64,000 bases of DNA, taken from the NCBI GenBank assembly GCA_012719545.1, contig JAAYAD010000101.1, positions 1-64,000 of the forward strand, given 5' to 3'. Every line of letters begins with the position of its first letter. Position 1 is the first letter of the stretch. A model generated the notes under the pieces. That model did not search any database. It was not told the DNA's origin and saw only the letters and a list, made by a program, of their open reading frames with translations. The translations under genes were made by a program, and so were the position numbers. Positions 34,792 to 42,933 of this stretch are shown one piece after another. This DNA is from Clostridiaceae bacterium (GTDB lineage Bacteria; Bacillota; Clostridia; DSM-8532).

Positions 34792-35574
34792 ATGAAAAAA
34801 GCCAAAAGACGCGTCAGAAGGCTGATATTTCTTTTTATTGTAGCAGGGCTTGCGTTAGGGCTGTTTATGCTGCTTTATGCCCCTATTTTCAGTATATCCT
34901 ATATTGAAGTATCGGGAAGTACAAGATATTCAGAAGAGGTTATAAAGGAAATGTCCGGCCTTAAAATAGGCCAGAACGGCTACAGAGGTCTTAAGCTTTC
35001 TGCCAGCTCCTTATTTGAGCTTAGACTTTTGGACAGCGAGAAAAGCATAAACAGGCTTCCTTACGTTAAGGACTCAAGGGTGAGTCTTGTATTTCCTAAC
35101 GGTGTAAGCATTAAAATTACTGAAAGACAGCCTGCTGCATATATACGCTATCTTGATAACTATTTGACTGTTGATGGGGAAGGCTATGTGCTGGAATCAG
35201 GTAATAGCGTGCCGGGCCAGGACCTTAAGGAAATCCGTGGTATTGATTTTTCAAAGTATACCATTGGCGGACCCCTTGAAGCTTCCAACACAGAGCTGAT
35301 AAGAGTTGCTGTTTCTATAATAAATGCAGTAAAGAGTTCGGATGTAAATTCGGAATTGAAGCTGTACAGTGTTTTGGACTGGATTGATATAACCGACAGA
35401 AATAATGCGCTTTTGTCTCTTGACAACAGGATTATAGTTCGGTTCGATCCCGATGACAAGCTTCAGTATAAAATAGATTTTACTAAAGAAATATTTTTTA
35501 AAAAGTTAAACTCAAAGGAAGAAGGAAGGCTTGAATTCACGGAGAACCAGAATCCAAGCTTCATTCCCCGATAG
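34792..35574 (+). CDS. ftsQ: FtsQ/DivIB cell division protein
   Basis: A 260-residue bitopic protein: basic N-terminus, one membrane helix (residues ~10-30), a POTRA domain (SISYIEVSGSTRYSEEVI ... IGQNG) and the FtsQ domain (LPYVKDSRVSLVFPNGVSIKITERQPAAYI). It acts in the divisome scaffold with FtsL and DivIC. GGAG precedes ATG 34792 by 6 bases. Placement between murA and sbp/ftsZ is typical of clostridia. Confidence 0.93.
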   Translation: MKKAKRRVRRLIFLFIVAGLALGLFMLLYAPIFSISYIEVSGSTRYSEEVIKEMSGLKIGQNGYRGLKLSASSLFELRLLDSEKSINRLPYVKDSRVSLVFPNGVSIKITERQPAAYIRYLDNYLTVDGEGYVLESGNSVPGQDLKEIRGIDFSKYTIGGPLEASNTELIRVAVSIINAVKSSDVNSELKLYSVLDWIDITDRNNALLSLDNRIIVRFDPDDKLQYKIDFTKEIFFKKLNSKEEGRLEFTENQNPSFIPR

Positions 35575-35594
35575 AATCAAGGAGGAGTAAATAT

Positions 35595-35930
35595 ATGATT
35601 CCTTTGCTAGGGCTTATAGTGGGACTGATAATCGGTATTTTCATACCCTACCATATACCTCAGGAATACTCAAACTATGCGGCTGTTGCTATTCTGGCGG
35701 CTCTGGATTCGGTTCTGGGAGGGCTTTCTGCATCCCTTGACGGAAAATTTGATATCAAGATTTTCATCACAGGATTCTTTGGAAATTCACTTCTAGCAGC
35801 GCTTCTGGCCTATATAGGGGACAAGCTTGGAATACAGATACATCTGGCTGCCATATTTGCCTTCGGTAACCGTATTTTCATTAATTTTGGCAATATAAGG
35901 CGCAAAATAATAAATTCTATTGAACGCTGA
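35595..35930 (+). CDS. sbp: small basic protein (DUF1290) of the division cluster
   Basis: A 111-residue membrane protein with three helices (LLGLIVGLIIGIFIPY at the N-terminus), and the conserved AAVAILAALDSVLGG and FGNRIFINFGNIRR. The family commonly lies between ftsQ and ftsZ in Firmicutes; its function is not established. The ribosome site AAGGAGGAG is excellent. Confidence 0.9.
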   Translation: MIPLLGLIVGLIIGIFIPYHIPQEYSNYAAVAILAALDSVLGGLSASLDGKFDIKIFITGFFGNSLLAALLAYIGDKLGIQIHLAAIFAFGNRIFINFGNIRRKIINSIER

Positions 35931-35975
35931 AACACAATATATTTGGCTTGTTGTAAAATTTTCCATGCAAAAGCT

Positions 35976-35994
35976 CAATATATTGGGTTAACCC
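35976..35994. promoter_or_regulatory. two abutting palindromes upstream of ftsZ
   Basis: CAATATATTG (35976-35985) and GGGTTAACCC (35985-35994) share one base. They lie about 25 bases upstream of the ftsZ -35 box and may be operators; no regulator can be named. Confidence 0.45.
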
Positions 35995-36017
35995 TGGTAT
36001 TTTCCCCAAATAAATTA

Positions 36018-36045
36018 TTGCTTTTATATGGGTTTGTAATATAAT
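36018..36045 (+). promoter_or_regulatory. promoter of ftsZ
   Basis: TTGCTT (36018-36023) and TATAAT (36040-36045), spacer 16 bases. It gives ftsZ its own transcript with a leader of about 65 bases. Confidence 0.65.
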
Positions 36046-36117
36046 TATAGATAATAGTATTTTTTTCTAACGGGTTAATTTGCTTACTTAAGATGACGCA
36101 AGAAGGAGGATACGAAA

Positions 36118-37215
36118 GTGTTGGAGTTCGATATTGATATGGATAGCTTTGCCCGGATAAAAGTTATCGGTGTCGGCGGCGGCGGTAATAATGCTGTAAA
36201 CCGAATGATAGCAGCAGGACTTCGCGGCGTAGAATTTATTGCTGTTAATACTGATAAACAGGCATTATTCCTTTCACAGGCTAATACAAAAATTCAAATT
36301 GGGGACAAGCTCACCAAAGGTTTGGGAGCAGGCGCCAATCCTGAAATAGGGGAAAAGGCGGCCAACGAAAGCCGCGATGAAATCGCCATGGCAATTAAGG
36401 ATGCCGATATGGTATTTGTTACCGCAGGCATGGGCGGAGGCACCGGAACCGGAGCAGCACCTGTTATCGCTCAAATAGCCAAAGAAATGGGTATCCTCAC
36501 AGTTGGTGTTGTAACAAAGCCTTTCCTCTTTGAGGGTAAAAAACGCATGCAGCATGCGGAAAAAGGCGTTGCCAACCTGAAAAACGTAGTTGATACTCTG
36601 GTGACAATTCCTAATGACAGGCTTCTTCAGCTTGGAGATAAAAAAATGCCCCTGCTCAAAGCATTCTCATTGGCAGACGATGTGTTAAGACAGGGCGTTC
36701 AGGGCATTTCAGACCTAATTGCCGTTCCCGGTCTTATTAACCTGGACTTTGCGGATGTTAAGACAATCATGCTGGATACAGGTCTTGCCCATATGGGTAT
36801 TGGACGCGGAACAGGCGAAAACAAGGCAGAAGAAGCAGCTCGTCAGGCAATATCCAGCCCATTGCTTGAAACTTCAATTGAAGGTGCTAAGGGCGTTCTT
36901 CTCAATATTACAGGTGGTGTTGACCTGGGATTGCAGGAAGTCAATATGGCTGCTGAACTTATTCAGGCTTCTGCAGATCCTGAGGCAAATATTATATTCG
37001 GTGCCGTTATTGATGAAAGCCTTAACGATGAGATAATTATCACCGTTATTGCTACAGGCTTTGAGAAGGGTTCACCCGAGATTAAGCGTCCCGGACAGTT
37101 GTTCTCCATTGATGAGAAAAAGCCCAGCGAGCCTGTTAAGAAACCCCTGATTGTGGATGATGATTCAGAAGGTCCCGAAATCCCTACATTCCTCAAGAGA
37201 AAAGGCTTCAGATAA
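36118..37215 (+). CDS. ftsZ: cell division protein FtsZ
   Basis: A 365-residue tubulin-like GTPase that forms the Z ring. [13 protein letters not shown] at the N-terminus, the GTP loop [12 protein letters not shown], the T7 region [13 protein letters not shown] and the C-terminal partner-binding peptide [13 protein letters not shown] are all intact. GTG 36118 has GGAGGA 7 bases upstream. No ftsA precedes it; the neighbours are sbp upstream and a tRNA downstream. The transcript ends at a strong hairpin. Confidence 0.97.
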   Translation: MLEFDIDMDSFARIKVIGVGGGGNNAVNRMIAAGLRGVEFIAVNTDKQALFLSQANTKIQIGDKLTKGLGAGANPEIGEKAANESRDEIAMAIKDADMVFVTAGMGGGTGTGAAPVIAQIAKEMGILTVGVVTKPFLFEGKKRMQHAEKGVANLKNVVDTLVTIPNDRLLQLGDKKMPLLKAFSLADDVLRQGVQGISDLIAVPGLINLDFADVKTIMLDTGLAHMGIGRGTGENKAEEAARQAISSPLLETSIEGAKGVLLNITGGVDLGLQEVNMAAELIQASADPEANIIFGAVIDESLNDEIIITVIATGFEKGSPEIKRPGQLFSIDEKKPSEPVKKPLIVDDDSEGPEIPTFLKRKGFR

Positions 37216-37236
37216 ACCTTTTGACTTTATTGGCAA

Positions 37237-37265
37237 TTGACATATAAGTTGTGGGATTGTAAAAT
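37237..37265 (+). promoter_or_regulatory. promoter of tRNA-Thr
   Basis: TTGACA (37237-37242) and TAAAAT (37260-37265), spacer 17. The expected start (near 37272) falls inside the left arm of the ftsZ terminator hairpin. Confidence 0.78.
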
Positions 37266-37295
37266 ATTAAGGCATCCATATGCCTTAATATTTTT
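37263..37295 (+). terminator. terminator of ftsZ overlapping the tRNA-Thr promoter
   Basis: A 12-bp perfect stem (37263-37274 with 37281-37292), 6-base loop, then T. It ends 2 bases before tRNA-Thr. Transcripts begun at the tRNA promoter would lack most of the left arm. Confidence 0.82.
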
Positions 37296-37297
37296 AT

Positions 37298-37373
37298 GCC
37301 ACCATGGCTCAGTCGGTAGAGCAGCGCATTCGTAATGCGCGGGTCAAGGGTTCGAGTCCCTTTGGTGGCTCCA
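37298..37373 (+). tRNA. tRNA-Thr (CGT)
   Basis: Acceptor GCCACCA/TGGTGGC is fully paired. Anticodon stem GCGCA/TGCGC carries loop TTCGTAA (anticodon CGT). T arm AAGGG/CCCTT, discriminator T and encoded CCA. It reads ACG codons. Confidence 0.95.
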
Positions 37374-37402
37374 GCCTGCAAAAATAATTTCCAGCGTATT
37401 CC

Positions 37403-37431
37403 AAAAAGCCCGTTATGCAGGGCTTTTTGCT
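37403..37431 (+). terminator. terminator after tRNA-Thr
   Basis: AAAAAGCCC/GGGCTTTTT (37403-37411, 37420-37428) around an 8-base loop, then more T after one G. Confidence 0.88.
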
Positions 37432-37456
37432 TTTTCCATCATATTTATCCCTTGTT

Positions 37457-37486
37457 TTGTTTATGAAATATAAAATGTGATATAAT
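37457..37486 (+). promoter_or_regulatory. promoter of the chrA pair
   Basis: Perfect TATAAT (37481-37486) with a TTGTTT-like -35 (37457-37462) at 18 bases. The remaining DNA between ftsZ and chrA is taken up by the tRNA and its signals. Confidence 0.55.
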
Positions 37487-37525
37487 ACTTCTTGTTTTGT
37501 GATTTATAGTTACGAGGACTTATTG

Positions 37526-38101
37526 ATGGACAAGGACAGGAAAAAATTCAGGGTTCTTCTGGATCTTTTTGTTACCTTTTTCAAAATCGGAGCATTTACA
37601 ATTGGCGGCGGCCTTGCTATGATTCCGGTTATTGAAAAAGAGATAGTTGATAAGAAGGGTTATATTGGCAAGGAGGAAATAATAGATGCCTTTGCCGTAT
37701 CCCAGTCCCTGCCGGGGGTTATAGCCATTAATTCGGCAATTTATGTGGGATACAGGATTGCAGGCTTCTTGGGAGCCGTTGTTACGACTCTGGGAGTTGT
37801 TTTGCCCTCCTTCATAATAATATTGGCTATTGCCGTTTTGTTTAAGACGGTCAGTGGAATTGCCTGGGTGGATAAACTGTTGACCGGCGCAAAAGCTGGC
37901 ATCGCGGGAGTAATATTTGTTTCTGTGGTCAACCTTTCAAAAAAGGCTATAAAGGACGTATTCGGCATTGTGATAGCCGCGGCAGCCTTTGTTTTGGCAG
38001 CAATATTTGATGTAAGCGTAATAATAATTATTCCGGCAGGTGCCATTTTGGGTTACCTTTACCATAAGGTAAGGGAGATGAAAAAGCATGATACTGATTA
38101 G
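37526..38101 (+). CDS. ChrA-family transporter, first half-size subunit
   Basis: A 191-residue protein that is one chromate-transporter (ChrA) domain: FFKIGAFTIGGGLAMIPVIEKE, then FAVSQSLPGVIAINSAIYVGYRIAG. Single-domain ChrA proteins are usually encoded in pairs and work together; the pair here overlaps by 14 bases. Substrate chromate is a family name; sulfate or another anion is possible. I take ATG 37526 with GAGG upstream; the frame opens at 37499 without a ribosome site. Confidence 0.9.
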   Translation: MDKDRKKFRVLLDLFVTFFKIGAFTIGGGLAMIPVIEKEIVDKKGYIGKEEIIDAFAVSQSLPGVIAINSAIYVGYRIAGFLGAVVTTLGVVLPSFIIILAIAVLFKTVSGIAWVDKLLTGAKAGIAGVIFVSVVNLSKKAIKDVFGIVIAAAAFVLAAIFDVSVIIIIPAGAILGYLYHKVREMKKHDTD

Positions 38102-38627
38102 CCTTTTTCTTGAGTTTTTTAAAATAGGACTGGTTGGCTTTGGCGGAGGCTATGCCATTATTACTCTTCTTCAGAAGGAACTTATTTCTCTGGGATGGAT
38201 TACAGCCGAAGAATTTGCAAATATTGCAGCCATTTCTCAGATGACTCCCGGCCCCATTGCGGTAAATGCAGCCACATATATCGGCTATAGGATTGGAGGC
38301 TTCTGGGGGTCGGCAATGGCAACCCTTGGAGTATCAATGCCTTCCTTTATTCTGGTTATCCTTGTGGCACATTTTATCTTTAAATTCAAGGAAAGCCGCT
38401 TTGTTGACTACTCCATGAAGGGAATCAGGCCTGTTACGGTAGCGCTCATTGCATCGGCGGCAATATTTTTTGCCTATGAATCCTTTGTGGATTTGGCATT
38501 GCCAATGTATATCAATCCGGGTGCCTTTGCCATATTTGTCCTTTCAGTTCTTGCCTCTGCTTTATTTAAGGTGGACACCATACTTATTATTTTGCTCTCG
38601 GGAGTTTTGGGCCTTATAATTTTATAA
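38088..38627 (+). CDS. ChrA-family transporter, second half-size subunit
   Basis: A 179-residue single ChrA domain with FFKIGLVGFGGGYAIITLLQKE and ISQMTPGPIAVNAATYIGYRIGG, homologous to the upstream gene. Its ATG lies inside the upstream coding end behind GGGAGATG, so translation is coupled. The two domains together equal one full-length two-domain ChrA. Confidence 0.9.
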   Translation: MILISLFLEFFKIGLVGFGGGYAIITLLQKELISLGWITAEEFANIAAISQMTPGPIAVNAATYIGYRIGGFWGSAMATLGVSMPSFILVILVAHFIFKFKESRFVDYSMKGIRPVTVALIASAAIFFAYESFVDLALPMYINPGAFAIFVLSVLASALFKVDTILIILLSGVLGLIIL

Positions 38628-38678
38628 TAGGTCAAAAAGGCAGAATACTATTTTAGAAGAACCATAAAGAAAGGCAAC

Positions 38679-38706
38679 AAAAAAGCTCACGCGATGCGCG
38701 GTGAGC
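38679..38706 (-). terminator. terminator of the HPr-like gene
   Basis: On the minus strand GCTCAC/GTGAGC plus inner GCG/GCG with one bulge (38685-38706), followed by six T (38679-38684). Confidence 0.82.
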
Positions 38707-38721
38707 CGAAGAAGGAAAGTC

Positions 38722-38952
38722 TTAATCTACGATAAATGACTTGATTTCATTAATGAAATCATCGGCATTGTCATTGTGAACCTCGACTTTTATAGGCTTT
38801 GAAAGGTCAAGGCTGAAAATGCCCATTATTGATTTGGCATCCACTATATATCTGCCTGATGTGAGGTCCACATCAAAGTCATACTTGTTGACAATGTTTA
38901 CAAAATCCTTGACATCATTAATGGATTTCAACTGGATGTTGAAAGTTTTCAT
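38722..38952 (-). CDS. HPr-like protein lacking the active-site histidine
   Basis: A 76-residue HPr-fold protein. The regulatory region matches HPr well: KYDFDVDL and then DAKSIMGIFSLDLSKPIKVEV, with Ser41 at the place of HPr Ser46. The active-site segment (normally GLHARP with His15) reads SINDVKDF, so it cannot pass phosphate in the PTS. Bacillus Crh is the known analogue (Gln15, Ser46) that works only in catabolite control with CcpA and HPr kinase. GGCGGTGA precedes ATG 38952. It is a single-gene unit, divergent from mtaB. Confidence 0.85.
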   Translation of the reverse strand: MKTFNIQLKSINDVKDFVNIVNKYDFDVDLTSGRYIVDAKSIMGIFSLDLSKPIKVEVHNDNADDFINEIKSFIVD

Positions 38953-39005
38953 CGGCTAATTCACCGCCTTTCAGGATATTAAATACTACTAACATTATTT
39001 ATAGT

Positions 39006-39021
39006 TTATTACCAGTAATAA
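39006..39021. promoter_or_regulatory. palindrome between the HPr-like gene and mtaB
   Basis: TTATTAC-CA-GTAATAA is a perfect 7-bp inverted repeat in the divergent intergenic region, a reasonable operator form. It does not match the catabolite cre consensus. Confidence 0.45.
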
Positions 39022-39087
39022 CCTAAGTCAATTAACATTTATATTAAAAGTTTAAAAATATAACAGTATTTTTTGGGAAGTGACGTA

Positions 39088-40395
39088 ATGGAACAGAAAA
39101 AGAAAGTGGCCTTCATTACCCTGGGCTGCAAGGTTAATACCGCAGAAACAGAAGGAATGAAGAAGCTTTTTATGGAAGCGGGCTATGAGATAGCCAAAGA
39201 AAATGAATACGCTGACGTTTATATAGTAAATACCTGCACCGTTACCGGAATGGGGGACAGAAAGTCAAGGCAGATGTTAAGGCGCGCCCATCATATAAAC
39301 CCCAATGCAATAGTTGCGGCGGTTGGCTGCTTTGCACAGGTTTCCCCGGAAGAAGCCTCAAAGGTTGAGGGAGTAAACCTTGTTGTAGGCAATAACATGA
39401 AACACCGCATTGTGGAGCTGGTTGAAAATGCCGGTAAGGGAAGTACAGAAAAATACGTCTTTGAAAGAAAGCTTTTAACCGAGTTTGAAGAGCTTCCTGC
39501 CGACACCTACGAAGAATATACAAGGGCATTTATGAAAGTCCAGGACGGATGCGATCAATTCTGCTCATATTGCATTATTCCCCATGCCAGGGGGCCTGTA
39601 AGAAGCAGGGGTGTTGCGGAAATACTCCGGGAAGCACAAAACTTTGCCCAAAGAGGCTTTAAGGAGATTGTGCTTACAGGAATTCATCTTGCATCTTATG
39701 GAATTAAGGAAGGTATCGGGCTTGCCGGGCTTATAGAAGAGCTTCATAAGATTGATGGAATTGAAAGAATACGTTTGGGATCCCTGGATCCCAAGTTTAT
39801 GACCCCTGAATTTATTGATAAAATAAAGGACTTTAATAAACTGTGCTCCCACTTTCATATTTCACTTCAGAGCGGCTGTGAGAAGACCTTAAAGAGAATG
39901 AACCGCAAATATACTCCTGACGATTACAGGCAGATTGTTCTGGCTCTCAGGGAGGGAATAAAGGATGCCACCTTTACAACCGATGTAATGGTGGGCTTCC
40001 CGGGTGAAACAGATGAGGAATTTAAGGAATCCTATGATTTTTGCGAGGAAATAGGATTTTTGTGGATGCATGTTTTCAAATACTCTCCCAGAAAAGGTAC
40101 TCCTGCCGCTAATTTTAAGGACCAGGTTGATCCTGCCGCAAAAGAAGAGCGCAGTAAGCTCATGACAAGACTTGCCGTAAAATCAAGGGAAAAGGAATTT
40201 GAAAAATACATAGGAAGAACCATGAAGGTTCTTCTTGAAAAGCCCATTGAGGGTACAAATGATATGGAAGGGCTGACCTCAAATTATATACCTGTGGCAG
40301 TAGCGATTGAAAACGAAAAATCTGGGGAAATAATTAATGTAATACTTACTGCCCAGGAGGGAGAAAGAATGAGGGGGAAAATTATAAAGCAGTAA
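39088..40395 (+). CDS. mtaB: tRNA t6A37 methylthiotransferase MtaB
   Basis: A 435-residue radical-SAM enzyme that converts t6A37 to ms2t6A37 in tRNAs reading ANN codons. Order: N-terminal UPF0004 domain (TLGCKVNTAETEG, VNTCTVTGMGDRKSRQ, AVGCFAQ) holding three Cys for one cluster, radical-SAM CDQFCSYCIIPHARGPVRSR, and a C-terminal TRAM domain. TLGCKVN and the overall form point to MtaB rather than MiaB or RimO. ATG 39088 has GGGAAGTG upstream. Confidence 0.93.
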   Translation: MEQKKKVAFITLGCKVNTAETEGMKKLFMEAGYEIAKENEYADVYIVNTCTVTGMGDRKSRQMLRRAHHINPNAIVAAVGCFAQVSPEEASKVEGVNLVVGNNMKHRIVELVENAGKGSTEKYVFERKLLTEFEELPADTYEEYTRAFMKVQDGCDQFCSYCIIPHARGPVRSRGVAEILREAQNFAQRGFKEIVLTGIHLASYGIKEGIGLAGLIEELHKIDGIERIRLGSLDPKFMTPEFIDKIKDFNKLCSHFHISLQSGCEKTLKRMNRKYTPDDYRQIVLALREGIKDATFTTDVMVGFPGETDEEFKESYDFCEEIGFLWMHVFKYSPRKGTPAANFKDQVDPAAKEERSKLMTRLAVKSREKEFEKYIGRTMKVLLEKPIEGTNDMEGLTSNYIPVAVAIENEKSGEIINVILTAQEGERMRGKIIKQ

Positions 40396-40559
40396 AGCTT
40401 TTTACAGGGTATTGAGCCAGAGCAATATAAAAGCAATATGGCTGAAAGTTGACCTTGTAACACTTCCTTAATGGTCATAACTTGATTTATAGCAGTGTAT
40501 GTATTAATATAATTATAAACTTTAGTTCCGACTATGTCTTGGAAAGCGGGTGAAGGCAG

Positions 40560-40814
40560 ATGCATTCAGGAACCATGAAGTTTGACTTTAATAATGACAA
40601 AACGAATCAAACCCGTGAAGTCATTCTATGTGTTTATGAGGCTCTCAAGGAGAAAGGGTACAATCCCATAAGCCAGTTTGTGGGCTATATTATGTCGGGT
40701 GATCCTACCTATATTACCAGCCATAATAATGCAAGAAGCCTTATAAGAAGGCTGGAACGTGATGAAATCCTTGAGGAGCTTTTAAGATACTATCTTACAA
40801 CCAACGAAAAATAA
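40560..40814 (+). CDS. ireB: IreB family regulatory phosphoprotein (UPF0297)
   Basis: An 84-residue protein with the family pattern [51 protein letters not shown]. In enterococci IreB is phosphorylated by the PASTA kinase IreK and limits cephalosporin resistance. Usual neighbours (alaS, ruvX/yrrK) are absent; here it stands alone before a terminator. The start ATG 40560 is preceded by GGGTGAAGG. Confidence 0.92.
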   Translation: MHSGTMKFDFNNDKTNQTREVILCVYEALKEKGYNPISQFVGYIMSGDPTYITSHNNARSLIRRLERDEILEELLRYYLTTNEK

Positions 40815-40839
40815 TTAAAGTCAGGCATATTGCTTATAA

Positions 40840-40864
40840 GGCCCGCGCTTTTTGCGGGCTTTAT
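40840..40864 (+). terminator. terminator after ireB
   Basis: GCCCGC/GCGGGC (40841-40846, 40854-40859) around a T-rich loop, then TTTATTG. Confidence 0.78.
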
Positions 40865-40893
40865 TGTTGTTAAAATAATGTGGGAGATTGTTT

Positions 40894-41844
40894 ATGGAAT
40901 ACAGAGAGCTGGGACGCACAGGCTTAAAGGTTTCAAGACTTTGCTTCGGCGGCCTTGTAATTGGCCCTCTTCAGAAAAATTTAAGCATTGATGAAGGGGG
41001 AGAGGTAATAGCCGAGGCCTTAAGGCTTGGTGTGAATTTTATAGATACTGCTGATTTGTATAATACTTACGGCCATATAAGGCGTGCCATGGAAATTACG
41101 GGAATAAGGCCGGTTATAGCATCAAAATCCTATGCCTATGATCGAGAAGGAGCAAAAAAAAGCGTTGACAGGGCCCTTACATCCCTTGGCATTGACAGTA
41201 TAGATATTTTTCTAATGCATGAGCAGGAGAGCATACATACAATAAGAGGCCATTGGGAGGCTCTGGAATATTATCTTGAACTTAAAGAACAGGGAGTAAT
41301 TAAAACCGTGGGCCTTTCCACCCACCATGTTGCGGCAGTTACGGCATCCCTTGATATTCCTGAGATTGAAGTGATACATCCCATCACAAATATAGCAGGG
41401 CTGGGTATTTGTGACGGAACAATGGATGAAATGCTTGAGGCAATCAAAAAGGCCCATGAAAAAGGAAAGGCCATTTATGGAATGAAGCCTTTCGGAGGCG
41501 GAAATCTTCTTCACTCCTTCAAAGATTGCCTGAAGTTTGTTACCTCCATCCCATATCTTCATTCAATTGCCCTTGGAATGCAGAGCATTGATGAAGTGCG
41601 CATGAATGTGGCTATTTTTGACGACCTGGAAAAGGGAATAAATGAGGCTGCAAATTATAAGCCCCAGAACATGAAATCCCTTAATGTGGACTTTTGGTGC
41701 GAGGCTTGCGGAAAATGCACCGAGCGCTGTAAGCAGGGAGCCCTCTCAATAAATGAAGGAAAACTTAACATTGACAGGGATAAATGCGTTCTATGCGGTT
41801 ACTGCGCATCGGCGTGCCCTTTTTTTGCCCTTAAAGTATACTAG
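40894..41844 (+). CDS. aldo/keto reductase with C-terminal 2[4Fe-4S] ferredoxin domain
   Basis: A 316-residue protein. Residues 1-260 are an aldo/keto reductase barrel (YRELGRTGLKVSRLCFGG, FIDTADLYNTYG with catalytic Asp and Tyr, ASKSY with Lys, FLMHE with His). The last ~50 carry two Cys clusters, CEACGKCTERC and CVLCGYCASACP, each fit for a [4Fe-4S] centre. This architecture is common in anaerobes; electrons may come from ferredoxin as well as or instead of NAD(P)H. Substrate unknown. GGGAGA precedes ATG 40894 by 6 bases. Confidence 0.9.
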   Translation: MEYRELGRTGLKVSRLCFGGLVIGPLQKNLSIDEGGEVIAEALRLGVNFIDTADLYNTYGHIRRAMEITGIRPVIASKSYAYDREGAKKSVDRALTSLGIDSIDIFLMHEQESIHTIRGHWEALEYYLELKEQGVIKTVGLSTHHVAAVTASLDIPEIEVIHPITNIAGLGICDGTMDEMLEAIKKAHEKGKAIYGMKPFGGGNLLHSFKDCLKFVTSIPYLHSIALGMQSIDEVRMNVAIFDDLEKGINEAANYKPQNMKSLNVDFWCEACGKCTERCKQGALSINEGKLNIDRDKCVLCGYCASACPFFALKVY

Positions 41845-41966
41845 GATTTTGCCGTACCTGCATTGATAGGGCATTGAATCCTGTTTTATTGCTAAATATA
41901 GTAAGGTTCTTTTTCTTGACATGGCATATTAATTACTCATATAATAAAATCAGTTGAATATGGAAT

Positions 41967-42085
41967 ATCTTCAGGGCAGGGTGAAATTCCCGACCGGCGG
42001 TAATATGATTTAATCATTAGCCCGCGAGCTAACGCTGACCCGGTGAGATTCCGGGGCCGACAGTACAGTCTGGATGGGAGAAGAT
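41967..42085 (+). promoter_or_regulatory. FMN riboswitch (RFN element)
   Basis: The conserved RFN core is present: TCAGGGCAGGGTGAAATTCC, CCGACCGGCGGTAAT, GCCCGCGAGC, GACCCGGTGAGATTC and GGCCGACAGTACAGTC, then GGATGGGAGAAGAT. Closing helix P1 is ATCTTC (41967-41972) with GAAGAT (42080-42085). It controls ribU through the following terminator. It fills most of the gap between 41845 and 42196. Confidence 0.97.
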
Positions 42086-42113
42086 GTGCTTTTTTTATGC
42101 TTTTTTGCAATTT

Positions 42114-42146
42114 AACCCTGAAGAATTTTCTTCAGGGTTTTTTATT
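42114..42146 (+). terminator. riboswitch-controlled terminator before ribU
   Basis: AACCCTGAAGA/TCTTCAGGGTT stem (about 42114-42139), then a T-rich tail. Its left arm CCCTGAAG (42116-42123) is complementary to CTTCAGGG at 41969-41976 in the riboswitch, giving the alternative antiterminator pairing. Confidence 0.92.
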
Positions 42147-42196
42147 TTGACATAGAAACCAAACAGTAGAACGTGATTTTCAGGAGGATTAAAACC

Positions 42197-42802
42197 ATGA
42201 CAACCAAAACAAAGTATATTGTAAAAATAGCCATTCTTGCGGCACTGGCAACAATCATCATGTATATTGAAGCCCCCATTCCTTTTATGCCGGCGTTTTT
42301 AAAGCTTGATTTTAGCGAAATAATAGTGCTTTTGGGTGCTTTCTCCTTAGGGCCAGTTGCAGGTATTCTCATTGAACTTATTAAAAATCTGGTTCATGTA
42401 ACATCCACCATAACAGGCGGTGTTGGAGAACTTGCAAACTTTATTGTGGGATGTGCATTTGTGGTTCCTGCAGCACTAATATACAAGAAGAACAAATGCA
42501 TAAAAACAGCTCTTACCGGACTTTTGGTTGGTTCAGTATCAATGGTTGCAGTTGCAACTCTCATGAACTATTTTGTGCTAATACCTTTGTACATCGAAAT
42601 ATTTGCAAAGGAGTACAACATTACAGCCGAACAATCCTTACAGAGTATTGTTGATCTTGGAACAAAGAACAACAAAGGTATTGTAGATTTAAGAACTCTC
42701 ATTCTTTACGGCATAATTCCATTTAACGCAATAAAGACCATTGTTATATCAATTCTGACCTTTTTCTCCTATAAAAAGGTTTCACCGTTGCTTCACAAAT
42801 AA
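42197..42802 (+). CDS. ribU: riboflavin ECF transporter substrate-binding subunit RibU
   Basis: A 201-residue, six-helix S component that captures riboflavin and works with the shared EcfAA'T energy module, which is not encoded here. IEAPIPFMPAFLKLDFSEI and ELIKNLVHVTSTITGGVGELANF are RibU hallmarks. The FMN riboswitch in front supports the substrate. ATG 42197 has GGAGG upstream; the frame's earlier start lacks a ribosome site. Confidence 0.95.
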   Translation: MTTKTKYIVKIAILAALATIIMYIEAPIPFMPAFLKLDFSEIIVLLGAFSLGPVAGILIELIKNLVHVTSTITGGVGELANFIVGCAFVVPAALIYKKNKCIKTALTGLLVGSVSMVAVATLMNYFVLIPLYIEIFAKEYNITAEQSLQSIVDLGTKNNKGIVDLRTLILYGIIPFNAIKTIVISILTFFSYKKVSPLLHK

Positions 42803-42849
42803 ATGCGCAAGAAGCTGAAGAATAAAACTTAATAGCTGATGCAGAATAA

Positions 42850-42933
42850 ACTGTAAAGGTAATTTTGCTATTATATAGATTATAAAAAATTATTTCTGGT
42901 TATAATAACACACGATAAACATACCTTTACAGT
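42850..42933. repeat. 12-bp inverted repeat flanking the rpsO promoter region
   Basis: ACTGTAAAGGTA (42850-42861) and TACCTTTACAGT (42922-42933) are exact inverted copies, extended imperfectly by AATAA/TTATT, around a 60-base AT-rich centre. The right arm covers the rpsO -35 box and is followed by a T run, so it could be a long-loop terminator of ribU or an operator. Confidence 0.75.
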
